Assembly: GCA_021521415.1 (NCBI GenBank)
Contig: JAIQDT010001132.1
Location: 372,001-436,000 of the forward strand
DNA: 64,000 nucleotides
Reading direction: 5' to 3'
From: Bidens hawaiensis
Lineage: Eukaryota; Streptophyta; Magnoliopsida; Asterales; Asteraceae
A program made the translations under genes and the position numbers. Every line of letters starts with the position of its first letter. The stretch's first letter is position 1. Below are positions 32,392 to 42,272 of the stretch, one piece after another. The notes beneath the pieces are model-generated. The model was not told the origin of the DNA and did not search any database. It worked only from the letters and a program-made list of their open reading frames with translations.

Positions 32392-32870
32392 ATGGCTGCT
32401 GCATCATCCTCTGCTCCAATCCATTACAAATATGATGTGTTTCTAAGTTTCAGAGGTGAGGATACTCGTTATTCTTTTACCGCTCATCTTTATGAGGCAT
32501 TACGTCAAGCAGGAATTGCCACTTTCAGGGATGATGATGAAATCCGTGAAGGTCAAGAACTGAAGCCAGAAATAGAGAGATCAATAACAGAATCTAGGGC
32601 TTCTATAATTGTGTTTTCAGAAAACTTTGCGAATTCAAGATGGTGCCTTGATGAGCTTTGGTTGATCCTCAGGCAAAAGAGGAAGGGCTGTCATCTAGTT
32701 TTTCCGGTGTTTTATAAAGTTGACCCTTCAGATGTCAGGAACCAACGAGGAAGTTTCACGATTAAAGCGAAAGATGGGGCTGAAGGTTTGAAATGGACAC
32801 AGGATAATGTGAAACGGTGGAAAGCAGCCCTCTCAGAAGTAGCTGATTTTAAGGGGATGGTTGTTTCAGG
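32392..32870 (+). CDS. Exon 1 of NLR copy 2, TIR domain
   Basis: Starts MAAASSSAPIHYKYDVFLSF; the ATG follows TCAACTAAATTCA. TIR motifs: RGEDTRYSFT (21-30), FRDDDEIREGQEL (45-57), SRWCLDEL (82-89) with Glu88 in the position of the catalytic glutamate of TIR NADases, and VDPSDVRNQRGSF. The TIR makes nucleotide-derived immune signals when the receptor oligomerises (family knowledge). Donor GG|GTATTC at 32871. Confidence 0.92.
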
Positions 32871-35800
32871 GTATTCTTCAATCTCTTTTTATAAGTGTTT
32901 ATATATTTGCATATTTATTGTCAAACATATAATGAGAAGTGGCAGTGAATTTCTTGATCCAAATATGCATATTTTCCTTCTTTCGGTCCAGGTATGAGCC
33001 CGCCTTTATTCGACATGTTGTTGAAAAAGTTTACTTTGAACTAGGATTAAAACTACACAGAACTCCAACCGGTCTAACTGGAATAGAGACTAGAGCTGAA
33101 GTTATTAACTCTTGGTTAAGATATGAGCAGCCTGGTTCTCCGGTTCTAGCAATTAGCGGTATGGGAGGAAGTGGCAAGACAACACTTGCCAAACACATTT
33201 ATTACTCAAACAAGCAAAACTTTGAAAGCAGCAGCTTTCTTGAAGAGATTCAGAATCAACCTGATGGTTTGCTTGGTGTACAGAAAAAACTTCTCATTGA
33301 TATTTCAGGAAATAATAATTTGATGATATCGAATACTTTTGAGGGAGCACTTCAGATTGAGAAGACCATACATATGAATAGGGTGCTTATTGTTGTTGAT
33401 GACATTGATGATAAAGATAAACTAAGCCTTTTATTTGGAACCAAGGAATTCCACACACAAAGCAAAATCATCATAACAACTAGGCTACTAAACATAGATA
33501 CATGGTTTGACTCTATAGCGTGGAGGTGCCACGTCTTCAAAATGGAATTGTTGAATTGTCATGAATCATTGGAGCTTTTGTGCTGTCATGCCTTTGGATC
33601 TAAAATTCCTATGGAAGGTTTCAAGGAGCTTGCAGTCAAGTTAGCACAATATTGTGGAGGAAATCCACTAGCTCTTAAAGTATTGGGCTCTTCTCTATCG
33701 AATACTGCTCAAGACCATTGGACAAGAAATGACATGATAGATGTTTGGAGAAGTAGAATAGATTCACTGAATTCATTGGAAGGAGATCTTGATAACAAAA
33801 TCCAAAATGTACTGGAAAAGAGTTTTAAATCTTTGCCGTGTGACAGTCACAAAGAGATGTTTCTTCATATCGCTTGTTTGTTTGTCGGTGAATATGCATC
33901 TCACGTGGAAAGGATATTGGAGAATGACTATCATGCAAAATCTGGGATGGTTATCCTAATCAACAGATGCCTTATTAGCCTTTCAAGAAATGGTCTCAGA
34001 CTAACGATGCATAAACTCCTTCAAGATATGACAAGAAAGATAGTCCGTAATGAGTCCAAAGATCCAGCAAAACAAAGTAGAGTCTGGCGTTATGATGAAT
34101 CTTATCGTTTGTTGAGGAAGGGAGATGTAAGATCCTTCTTGTGTGTATCTTTAAGCTCCCTTCCCATTTCACAACCTTTTATTTCAAATAAGCGAAATCT
34201 AATTTCTGTCTTTCTCCATTAGGGTTCAGAGAGAATTGAAGGTCTTGCACTCAACATGCTAAAGTTTAGCGAAGGGAGGAGATCAGAGGTAAGTCAAGTA
34301 AATTAATGTTTGGTACTTGGCAACAATTATGATAATTTCACAATATCTTAATTTTTTCATATGGGCTGAATTTTGTCATACATATTTGTTATGATTGTCT
34401 TCTTCACCAAATTTGAGTAGTTGCTTAATAAAATTGGGTAATTAGTACATCAATGTTTATCACTAGTCTTTTTATGAAACTAGCCCATGATCAATGATTG
34501 AAAGAAGCTTCAGATCACCAATTTATTGATTAGTTATTAGAATCTTTTCACATGTGTGGAGTCGTAATCACCAAAATTGTTGATTGGCTACCTCCTATGA
34601 GATGGTACACTGGCCCACCCTTATATGCAACTCAAAACTGAAATCAGATTGAGCTAGGATGCTGCCACATGCATGGTATGAATCTGATTTTGTTCACTTC
34701 TTCCTTATAAAAAGAAGATCGATATTAAGATTTCCTTGGCTTGTTTGTCACTAGAAGAACTTTTTCGTTTTATTTGTTTTGTGGTATGTTGGAGATAATC
34801 CTAACCAAGAAATATCAAGATTACCTATAAGGCCAAATATAGTGACTTACGATATCAAAGTGGCAAAACCAGTTAAGCATATACTTGGTCAATCAATCGG
34901 TTAAAGTTAGCGAGCAATCCGGATCCGAGGCAAGAGCTTCGATGCACGCGTTTAGCTTTAATGAGGAGAATGCTTAAAGAATATTAGGTTATTGTGATTT
35001 GCTATAACTAGGACTTATTGTTTCTATTTTAGGGCGTGTTTTCATGGTGGCGTAATCAACCACCCGGGGGAACTCACCTTGGGTGGGATCAGTGCTCATT
35101 TATTATATATGAATCCTTTGCCGATAACAAGACCGTTTATCCTTTGTGTTATTTTTTTATTATTTGTTCGATCGTTGGATTTCACCGCACCCGTCTCGAT
35201 CGATTATCAAGAGCAAATGCGGTTTTTTGATAGATTCGGTTTTGGGAGACCTACATTACCCAAGATTGTGATGTCTCCTAAAAGTGGCCTAGGTTATAGG
35301 TTTATTTAATTTTTTTTACTCTCTTAGTTATCTTTTTAATTTATCGTCTATATTTGCTATTTATAATTCTCATTGTGTTTGTTTAAATTGATTAGAGAGT
35401 AAAATAAAAATAAAAAAGACGGTAGCAAAGGTTTTGCTCCAAAATCTTGTGTTCTTGTTGTCCATAATATACCATTGAATTCCTTCAGGCTGTTATCAGA
35501 GCTTTCTTCGACCCTTGTATATTGGTTTTTTGTGACGAAGTTAGAAAACGAATGCAGCAAATCAAGGATTCACTTTAATTATGGAATATCAAAATGGAGA
35601 GTACAATACTTGAGATCTAAAGGATCTCTTAAATAAGCAGAGATAACCACCTCGAACAAATAAACCAAAAGACTAGGCAAACATAACGTATAGCCAAACG
35701 GCTTTATTTTAACTAAATCAAAGTGCAACGCAGAAGAGTTGGAAATAGTTCATTCATCTGCATGAGTGAATCACGTGTTGCCTGTTACGGTTCGATTAGG

Positions 35801-38800
35801 ATAGAGAGAAGAAGTTCTATAGAGAGAGAGTAAGCAAAGCTTAATTTTCAATTCATTAACGAACCTAACTGTAATACACGTTTATGTACCCAAACTAACA
35901 AACTATTACAAAACACCCCTTTAACTATCAACAAATGACCGTACGACCCTTATTCTATTTATTACTATTTATTCCATAACAATACTCCTCCCTTAAAACT
36001 TTCTTGCCCTCAAGAAAGATATTAGCAGCAAGAGGAACTCCAATATGGTTTGAGCAAAAATCTTTTCAACAGAAACATTGTCCAACACAACAACCAGCCA
36101 ACACATACTTCCAACCACCATTAGATGAATTTGCAGCCTTGTTTGAATATTTAAAATTGTAGTTCTTTTACCCATATTATCATCTGTTTCCACTTTTACA
36201 CTAATCACATCAAATGGAAATGACAACTCCATTTCTTTGGATTTCCATTTATGCCACATATACACCCTTGCTTCTAGTAAATCTCCATCTTTTAAGCTTG
36301 TTTTTCCAATGAATAAATTTGACGAATAACCATTAGTTGCTGGAAACACCTTGATCAAATTCATGTTTTGTTGATGTGGCATATTGCCATCATAAGGAAA
36401 GGGATGGAAACTTGCTAGAATAAGCTGATACATAGCACCCGGATATACGTTTATGATGAAGATCATGATTCCCATAGGCTTACTCACATCAACTCCTTCT
36501 TCAGCTGACCTAATCATTAAATTCAGACCATGTAGTAGCTACGTAGTGAATGTAGAAGTACTTCACTAATATTTATTGTGACAAGCTTTAACAGTGCATC
36601 TGAATTTGGCTCTAGATTATGTGATATGTATCCAACAACTCGTTCAAGTTCTATGTGGTTACCTTGCAGTAAGATAGCAGATAAGATCCATAAAATCCTA
36701 CCCTGCCAAGCCTTGACATTGTTACAACCCCAATTCCTTGGTTATCATAAGCAGAAAATTCTATTGAGTTATGTTGATTTCCACTCATATTAACCAAGCA
36801 AAAATGCCAACCGGGTTTCCATTCAAAAGAGTTTACAATTACCCAATCAATATTCCACTGCCTTACCCTATCATGTTTAATCATAGAAATCTCAACATCA
36901 TCACTATCCTTTGTTTCTACCTTATCATTTTCCTTCAAATTCCGTACCTCAACTTCATCTGTTTTCGGTTTAACTCTTTCAGGCATTTCAACAAACACCT
37001 TGGAAGCATATTCAATTTCATTGAAGTGAAAAGGATATTGTAACCCTAATTCACCTTCATCGTGAATTAGGTTGGGAAACATACGTACTCACCTCCAAGT
37101 CTGATGCTTTGCTTTGATTTGTAGCCCTAATTGGTCCAGTTTGACTGATTCCTGCTACTGTTTTGTCCTTTGTAGCAATTTGATGCTGATCTAACAAATC
37201 TGACACCTTATTTGAAGCATCATTTGATGATATCGTTTGATTTGAAGCATCGAGTATTCTCAATATCTCATCTTCTGATGCCATAACCTGATTTGGAGCA
37301 CCCATCCTTTCCAACAGTTTCATCATTTGGTGTTGTTGACGTGCCATTGACACCAAAATTAACCTCAAATCAGAAAGTGATTTATCGTGCTCCTTCAACG
37401 TCTTGTCTACATCTGCATTGCACGTTGAAACTTCCACCGCCATTGATTGATTGATTGCAACTGAGCTCCAATTGATTGCACGCCGCCTTCAATTGCCGCC
37501 GTCAATTGCTGGTTATCACCGAAATTGGGTGCCGGAAGCCGTCCGAGAGGTTCGAACCGCTCTGATACCACTGGTTCGATTAGGATAGAGAGAAGAAGTT
37601 CTATAGAGAGAGAGTAAGCAAAGCTTAATTTTCAATTCATTAACGAACCTAACTGTAATACACGTTTATGTACCCAAACTAACAAACCAGACTAACAAAC
37701 TATTACAAAACACCCCTTTAACTATCAACAAATGACCATACGACCCTTATTCTATTTATTACTATGTATTCCATAACACATAATGGAGTTATGATCATTT
37801 TTTATCACACCCTCTTGATTCAAATTCCATAACTCCTAGCAAATGTCGATAGTAGATGTATTTTTCTCTAGCTATGGCCTTAGTTAAAACATCAGACAGT
37901 TGTTGATTAGTGTTACAATGATTAAGTAGCACTTGTTCTTAGGCCACCATTTCTCTAATAAAGTGATGTTTGAGCACAATATATTTAGATTAACTGTGCA
38001 AAATAGTATTCTTGCTGAGAATAATAGCAGACGTGTTACTTGTTGGCTTCTTGGTGCGTTCTCCGTAGGCTATTAATATACAATGGCTTCTTGAAATGGC
38101 ATGATATTAAGACCGGTAAAATTTTCAATTTCAACAACAATCTGAATATACTTTTTTTGGCACAGAACCGAGTAGCTTCTGGAACCAATCTTTTGTTATC
38201 AATCGTAGATCCACGATAGCTGCTTGTGATACAAGTATACTAATATTCTTCGTAAAGTCATCAAGAGAATATGGGTCTTTCATTTCCAAAAGATTCAATT
38301 TCTGGTTCAAGTATTTGCAGTGTAGCCTCTTTGACGACCCAGTCAGCATCCACAAATCGATCCTTTAAGTCTACCCGGACACCTTCCCGATTCATGTGAT
38401 GAGCAACATGAAGAACAAGCTCCTCCTGTATAGCTTGAAATAAATATGTGATAGCCATTGTGTTTTTCTTACATCAATTTCACGTACCGGCTCAAGTGCC
38501 TTCTAGATCCCATGAACATTGAAGATGGCTTTGATGCTCATAGGCCAAATACTATTATTTGTTGAGTTTAGAATCGGGCATTGAAAAGTCATTGAAGTCC
38601 CTCCTTTCTTTGTATAGTTCAGCCAATGATCTGAAGTATTAATCACATTAAACACTTAGGATATTAATTAGTATTCTTATAATGTAATTATTATTAACTA
38701 GCATGGGGTATATTGTAATATTAGAATATAGAATGTATGAATTAGTTAGGGTTACATAGCGGTTGTTGTTTAACAACGATTCAGAAAAGTCGCGTCGTTT

Positions 38801-41800
38801 GCAATGCAATGATTTTGTAACTATAGGTCCCTTGACCGGATCTAACAACACAACAACTAGTCTACTTGGATCAACCTCTACACTAGCTAGCGGAAATCAC
38901 TAGTGAGGACCTAGATCTCGGATTTTGTTTGGTTATTATTGCCGTGAGGAAGGAGAGGGAAGAGTGAAGAGAGTTTGAACTTGTGGATAAGATTAAGAAA
39001 TGGCAAAAGGTTGTTTGTGTATGAGTTACACGCACTATATATAGTGTGTGCTCATACACTATGTATTCATTATTCACGGCCCATTGGGCTCCAAAATACA
39101 TGGCCTTGGGCCCAAACATACAAGTAAATACAAACCGACTAAGTAACATGCATAGAACGTTCAAAGATGAACAAATACAAAAGACAGTAACTATATATAC
39201 GGTGGTGTATTTGTTGTAAATTTATAGAATTTGTTAATCAATTACTCCGATTTCTGTATAATTGTTGTTCATTCACTTACGTTCCCAAATCAACGATCAA
39301 TTGTTGCTGCTTCCAATTCCAACATGATCGTGTTTTCCTTCTCCCAATTTTGATAGATAGGTTTAGAATTAACTCCAACTCTCTAATTATGGTTTTGGAT
39401 TTAATTTGATTTCAGATTTACTACTTTTGGATCAAATCAATTTCAGCCTTAAAAGTTTTGGATCAAGTAGACTTCAAAAGTTCTGGATCAATTTGATTTC
39501 AACTTAATGAATATTAATTTGATCTCACCCTAAGTATCTTAGGATCAAACTAATATTTTCATTCATCTACAGCTAATTTCATATGAGTTTTGATAATTTC
39601 AGATCAAATTAATGTTTTCCCTTTGATTGTGATTGCTTTGATTGCAACTGTAATAATCTTAGAATAAATTAATCAGGCCTCTGGTTTTTCAGCTGTTTAT
39701 GAAGTAGGACGAATCAAAAGTTTTAATTACTTGAGAGGGCGACTCACATTGGTTGACTGTGAATTTCTTCATAGGGAATCAAAACCAACTGTTTTTGTAA
39801 GAGCCCACGGGTTTCTCTGGACGTTTATTAATAATGAATCAAAACCAACTGTTCTTGTAGTTAGAAAGTGTTTGCAGAATTAGTTTGCAAGATGTACCAA
39901 TCCGTTCATTTGAATTAACTGAAAAGAGTATGGGAGTTCCCCTAAAAGATAGTTGTTATATTTTATTTCTTTGATCCAATTGCCTAACAATTGCAGTTTC
40001 CGACAATAATTGTGAGGTATGCTAAATTTACAGGCATTTAGAACAAGTTCCCTTGTTAAGATGAAGAACCTAAAATTTCTCCATCTCAGTGGTGTGAAAC
40101 TCATTGGTTCCTATGAGAATTTTCCAGAGTTAAGATGGTTGAGGTGGCATGGATTTAATCTGAACATAATACCGCAAGGCCTATTAATGAGAACCTTGGT
40201 GGCTATAGATATGAGTTATGGAAAGTTGACAAAGTTTGAAATGCCTATGGTATAAGAAATTCAATCTTGTGTTTGTCACTTGACCTTCTAGCTTCTTAGT
40301 TATAGACACTCTTTATTACAACGAGCACAGATAGATTTAACTTGTTATTTTCGGGACAGGTTCTTAATTCGCTCAAGATTCTAGATCTTTCTTACTCTTA
40401 CAAACTTGCCAGCATCCGCGATCTCCACCGACTCCCAAAACTTGTGGATTTGGTCCTCTTTGATTGTACCAGTTTGACTCATGTTTGTAAAACCATAGAG
40501 GGCCTTGAGAATCTTTCTTTCTTGAACTTTGCACGGTGCCTTAAACTATTAGAACCTTTATTTTTTGATGGAGGAACTCCAGATCAACCTTTGTTTTCTT
40601 CACCTGAATCATTATCTGGATGGAGCTTAGCTAGCAATCCATTTAAAACCCTGCCCAATGGCGTTGACCTTAAAATGCTTCAATACCTTAACTTAAATGG
40701 CTGTCCAAACCTCAAGTCTCTGCCATGTCTCCCAAGTACACTAAAGGAGTTGAATGTAGATTGGTGTACATCACTGGAGAGAATAACATTCCAATCCGCT
40801 CGGTTCACACTAGAAAAGTTTGATTATGAAGGATGTTTCAAACTGTGTGAGATTGAAGGCCTTTTTAAGTTAGTGTCCATAGCAAAAATTGATGAAGCAG
40901 ATCTACAACATATGTGATGGATTAAAGCGTATCAAGATCATAAGGTGGACCTAGTTGGCGATGTAATTACTGAAGGCAGAACTTTTGATATCCAGGTTAT
41001 TTTTGTCTCAGTTTTCCTCAAATATCCGAAAAATTGTTTAATACATGAAAAAGTAATTGAATTTTTGTGTGCATAAAATACATGTAGAAACACACAAAAA
41101 CACACCTATACCCGGGCATCAAAATGTTTAATAAATGACAAAGTAACTGAATTGTTTGTGTGTTGTACAGATGCTGTTTGAATATGGTATAAGGAGCACG
41201 TATCTGCAAGGCATAAAGGATCAAAGCATGATGATACATGAATATACATCGTCATCCAGATACTTATCCTTTCATGTGCCTTTCCATCCAAAGAAGAATA
41301 GGATCCTAGGATTGAATGTCATGTTCTTATACAGATCACCAGATGAGGAGGATAGAGATATGTTGCCTCCTCTTGCCGAAATCAGTAACATAACCAAGAG
41401 AATTACTTGGGTATACAACCCTGTGGTATTTTGTGAACCCGGAGTTGATGAAGATGTTGTGTGGTTAAGCTATTGGCCAATCGGAGACTTATTAGATGTT
41501 GGTGATGAAGTTCATGTGATAATATTTCTGGATAAAAAGGTGTTGATAGTAAGAGAATGCGGTGCGAGCCTTGTGTATATGGATGACGGTAATTTAGAGA
41601 AAGGAAAAGAAAATTGTGAAACGATGAAATGGGAAGAAGTAATTGGAGGAGATCTGTCTGAATTCGAGGTTACCAAAGGAGGCTACTATCTTTGCCGCAT
41701 TGATTTCTTCCAGTCAAGGACGGCTGATGTGTTGGAAAGATTGTTTGGTGATAACAGTCTATATAGAGGTAACTCCCTATTAAGTTGAAGTGATTGTGCA

Positions 41801-42272
41801 TGTCTATATTTGATTTTAAGCTGAAAATAATAAAGACACTCATTGTTATAGATTCAAGAAGATGGAGACCATCTTCTCAACCAGTATCAGCAGTCTATCC
41901 AGAGGTAAAAGCTTTCCGGAACCCCAAACGCTATGTAAGTCTATTCCTTTATCCTTCTTGCCATGAATGACCATTATTAGTCGTCAATACCAATAACCTT
42001 TTTTTTGTTTTTGGTTGTTTGATCCTATTTTCCTATGTAAATTTCAGAAAATTGAAGTTGAGTTGGGAGTGAACTTTAATAGTGAAAGTGAAACCGACAA
42101 GATAGGGAAGGCGGTATCAGGTCTTGTGGGTGTTGAATCTGTTTCCATCCGCAAAGAAATCCAACGACTATTTGTTGTTGGGTGTATTGATCCTCAAGCA
42201 GTGGCAACGTGTGTTAGGGAATTTGAGAAGATGGTTCAGGTCTTAGCTTATACCTATTATGGGAACGGTTGA
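32392..42272 (+). CDS. TIR-NBS-LRR resistance gene copy 2 with C-JID and HMA-like exons; one in-frame TGA
   Basis: Exons: 32392-32870, 32992-34126, 34223-34288, 40034-40249, 40360-40995, 41171-41768, 41852-41934, 42048-42272. All junctions are GT-AG and all phases agree; exon lengths sum to 1146 codons. The frame is open except for TGA at 40915-40917 (copy 1 has CAA at this place: HLQWIK against HM-stop-WIK). As read, the protein ends after 817 residues, keeping TIR, NB-ARC and LRRs and losing C-JID and HMA-like parts. Everything downstream of the TGA is intact, so the stop is recent, polymorphic, a sequencing error or a real truncation. Intron 3 is 5.7 kb, filled with retroelements; in copy 1 it is about 340 bp. 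Confidence 0.85.
32992..34126 (+). CDS. Exon 2 of NLR copy 2, NB-ARC domain
   Basis: Acceptor GTCCAG|G at 32991. Motifs by residue: linker TGLTGIETRAEVINSWL (186-202), P-loop GMGGSGKTT (216-224), kinase-2 VLIVVDDIDD (291-300), RNBS-B KIIITTR (318-324), GLPL-type GGNPLALKVLG (382-392), RNBS-D region MFLHIACLF (449-457), and MHK (499-501) instead of MHD. The nucleotide-binding switch looks complete apart from the MHD aspartate, which is Lys here and Asn in copy 1. Donor GAT|GTAAGA at 34127. Confidence 0.92.
34223..34288 (+). CDS. Exon 3 of NLR copy 2 (22 codons)
   Basis: CATTAG|GGTTCAGAG to GAG|GTAAGT; GSERIEGLALNMLKFSEGRR. Phase 0 on both sides. Connects NB-ARC to the LRRs. Confidence 0.85.
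34821..35260 (+). mobile_element. Solo LTR of family A, TSD TTACC
   Basis: LTR 34826-35255 reads TATAAGGCC to GAGACCTACA on the plus strand, matching the reverse complement of the family A LTRs at 1720 and 53104 (CTCACCTTGGGTGGG, ACCCGTCTCGATCGATTATC). It is flanked by the perfect duplication TTACC (34821-34825, 35256-35260). No interior is left: unequal LTR recombination. Confidence 0.88.
35788..37778 (-). mobile_element. 2-kb non-autonomous LTR retrotransposon carrying an unidentified ORF
   Basis: The LTRs 35788-35981 and 37572-37778 are near-identical; the right one has an extra 13 bp around AACAAACCAGACT. The minus-strand primer site GTGGTATCAGAGC is at 37571-37559 and a PPT (AAGGGAGGAGTAT) at 35994-35982. 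Flanking 5-mers do not match. The interior of about 1.6 kb encodes no pol. The high LTR similarity suggests relatively recent activity. Confidence 0.82.
35993..37443 (-). pseudogene. Unidentified ORF(s) inside the 2-kb LTR element
   Basis: The minus strand has three segments in order. At 37443-37057: MAVEVSTCNADVDKTLKEHD, coiled-coil-like with RQQHQMMKLLERMG. At 37082-36651: acidic, with QWNIDWVIVNSFEWKPGWHF and GVVTMSRLGRVGFYGSYLL. At 36517-35993: GDLLEARVYMWHKWKSKEME and a hydrophobic end. I see no zinc knuckle, protease, RT or integrase. The start lies about 110 nt after the primer site, as expected for a gag-like ORF. It may be a derived gag or captured host sequence; I cannot tell. Frame breaks separate the parts. 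Confidence 0.5.
37784..38610 (-). pseudogene. Copia relic: gag and RNase H tail with pol deleted
   Basis: The minus strand from 38600 reads a Copia gag (KAIFNVHGIWKALEPV, YLFQAIQEELVLHVAHH, DLKDRFVDADWV, SLDDFTKNISILVSQA, SVPKKV), followed at about 38090 by the end of RNase H (YIVLKHHFIREMV, QQLSDVLTKAIAREKYIYYR, HLLGVMEFES). Everything between is missing. The RNase H tail is related to the plus-strand relic at 62977-63543. Sequence at 38640-38821 and 39192-39260 may be its LTR, split by a solo LTR. Confidence 0.75.
38817..39191 (-). mobile_element. Solo LTR of family B2, TSD GTAAC
   Basis: LTR 38822-39186, minus strand, closest to the LTRs at 5198 and 23689 (GGTCCCTTGACCGGATCTAA, GGCCCATTGGGCT). 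Perfect duplication GTAAC at 38817-38821 and 39187-39191. Its U3 end reads TGTCTTTTGTATTTG and lacks about 20 bp present in the other B2 LTRs, yet the TSD abuts it, so it is probably a subfamily with a different terminus. Confidence 0.85.
39699..39896 (+). repeat. ~200-bp block repeated at the right window edge
   Basis: Matches 63799-64000 almost base for base (CGAATCAAAAGTTTTAATTA, AGCCCACGGGTTTCTCTGGA, TAGTTAGAAAGTGTTTGCAG). A few substitutions and a short indel separate them. It also contains a short internal direct repeat GAATCAAAACCAACTGTT. It lies 140 bp upstream of LRR exon 4. Confidence 0.85.
40034..40995 (+). CDS. Exons 4 and 5 of NLR copy 2, LRR domain, with TGA at 40915
   Basis: Exon 4 is 40034-40249 (KMKNLKFLHLSGVKL, FPELRWLRWHGFNLNIIP). 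Exon 5 is 40360-40995 (LNSLKILDLSYSYKLASI, LPKLVDLVLFDCTSL, LENLSFLNFARC, LKMLQYLNLNGCPNLKSLP). About eight leucine-rich repeats. The in-frame TGA at 40915-40917 is 78 nt before the exon end; beyond it WIKAYQDHKVDLVGDVI continues and the donor CAG|GTTATT is normal. LRRs usually set recognition specificity in TNLs. Confidence 0.88.
41171..41768 (+). CDS. Exon 6 of NLR copy 2, C-JID-like post-LRR domain
   Basis: Acceptor TTGTACAG|ATG at 41170. Reads MLFEYGIRSTYLQGIKDQS, LSFHVPFHPKKNRILGLNV, ISNITKRITWVYNPVVF, LLDVGDEVHVIIFLD, EVIGGDLSEFEVTKGGYYL. This beta-rich module follows the LRRs in many TNLs. Fully open here. It lies downstream of the TGA in exon 5, so it is translated only by read-through or if the TGA is not real. 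Phase 1 donor GAG|GTAACT. Confidence 0.8.
41852..42272 (+). CDS. Exons 7 and 8 of NLR copy 2, linker and HMA-like domain
   Basis: Exon 7 (41852-41934) reads DSRRWRPSSQPVSAVYPEVK and joins in phase to exon 8 (42048-42272): KIEVELGVNFNSESET, helix DKIGKAVSGLVGVESV, strands around IQRLFVVGCI, helix DPQAVATCVREFEKM, strand VQVLAY, end YYGNG. The beta-alpha-beta-beta-alpha-beta order and spacing fit HMA domains such as those in HIPP proteins, but the metal-binding Cys pair is absent (NSESETD). Copy 1 has the same exon with a longer acidic tail. HMA folds serve as integrated effector baits in some rice NLRs. Confidence 0.75.

Larger units (their letters stand above)
34289..40033 (+). other. Intron 3 of NLR copy 2, retroelement-filled
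   Basis: A 5.7-kb intron containing, in order, a solo LTR (34826-35255), a 2-kb LTR element (35788-37778), a Copia relic (37784-38610) and a second solo LTR (38822-39186). The acceptor is AAATTTACAG at 40033. Stretches 34290-34820, 35262-35780 and 39192-39698 show nothing recognisable beyond AT-rich sequence. Positions 39699-39896 are duplicated at the right edge of the window. Confidence 0.75.
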
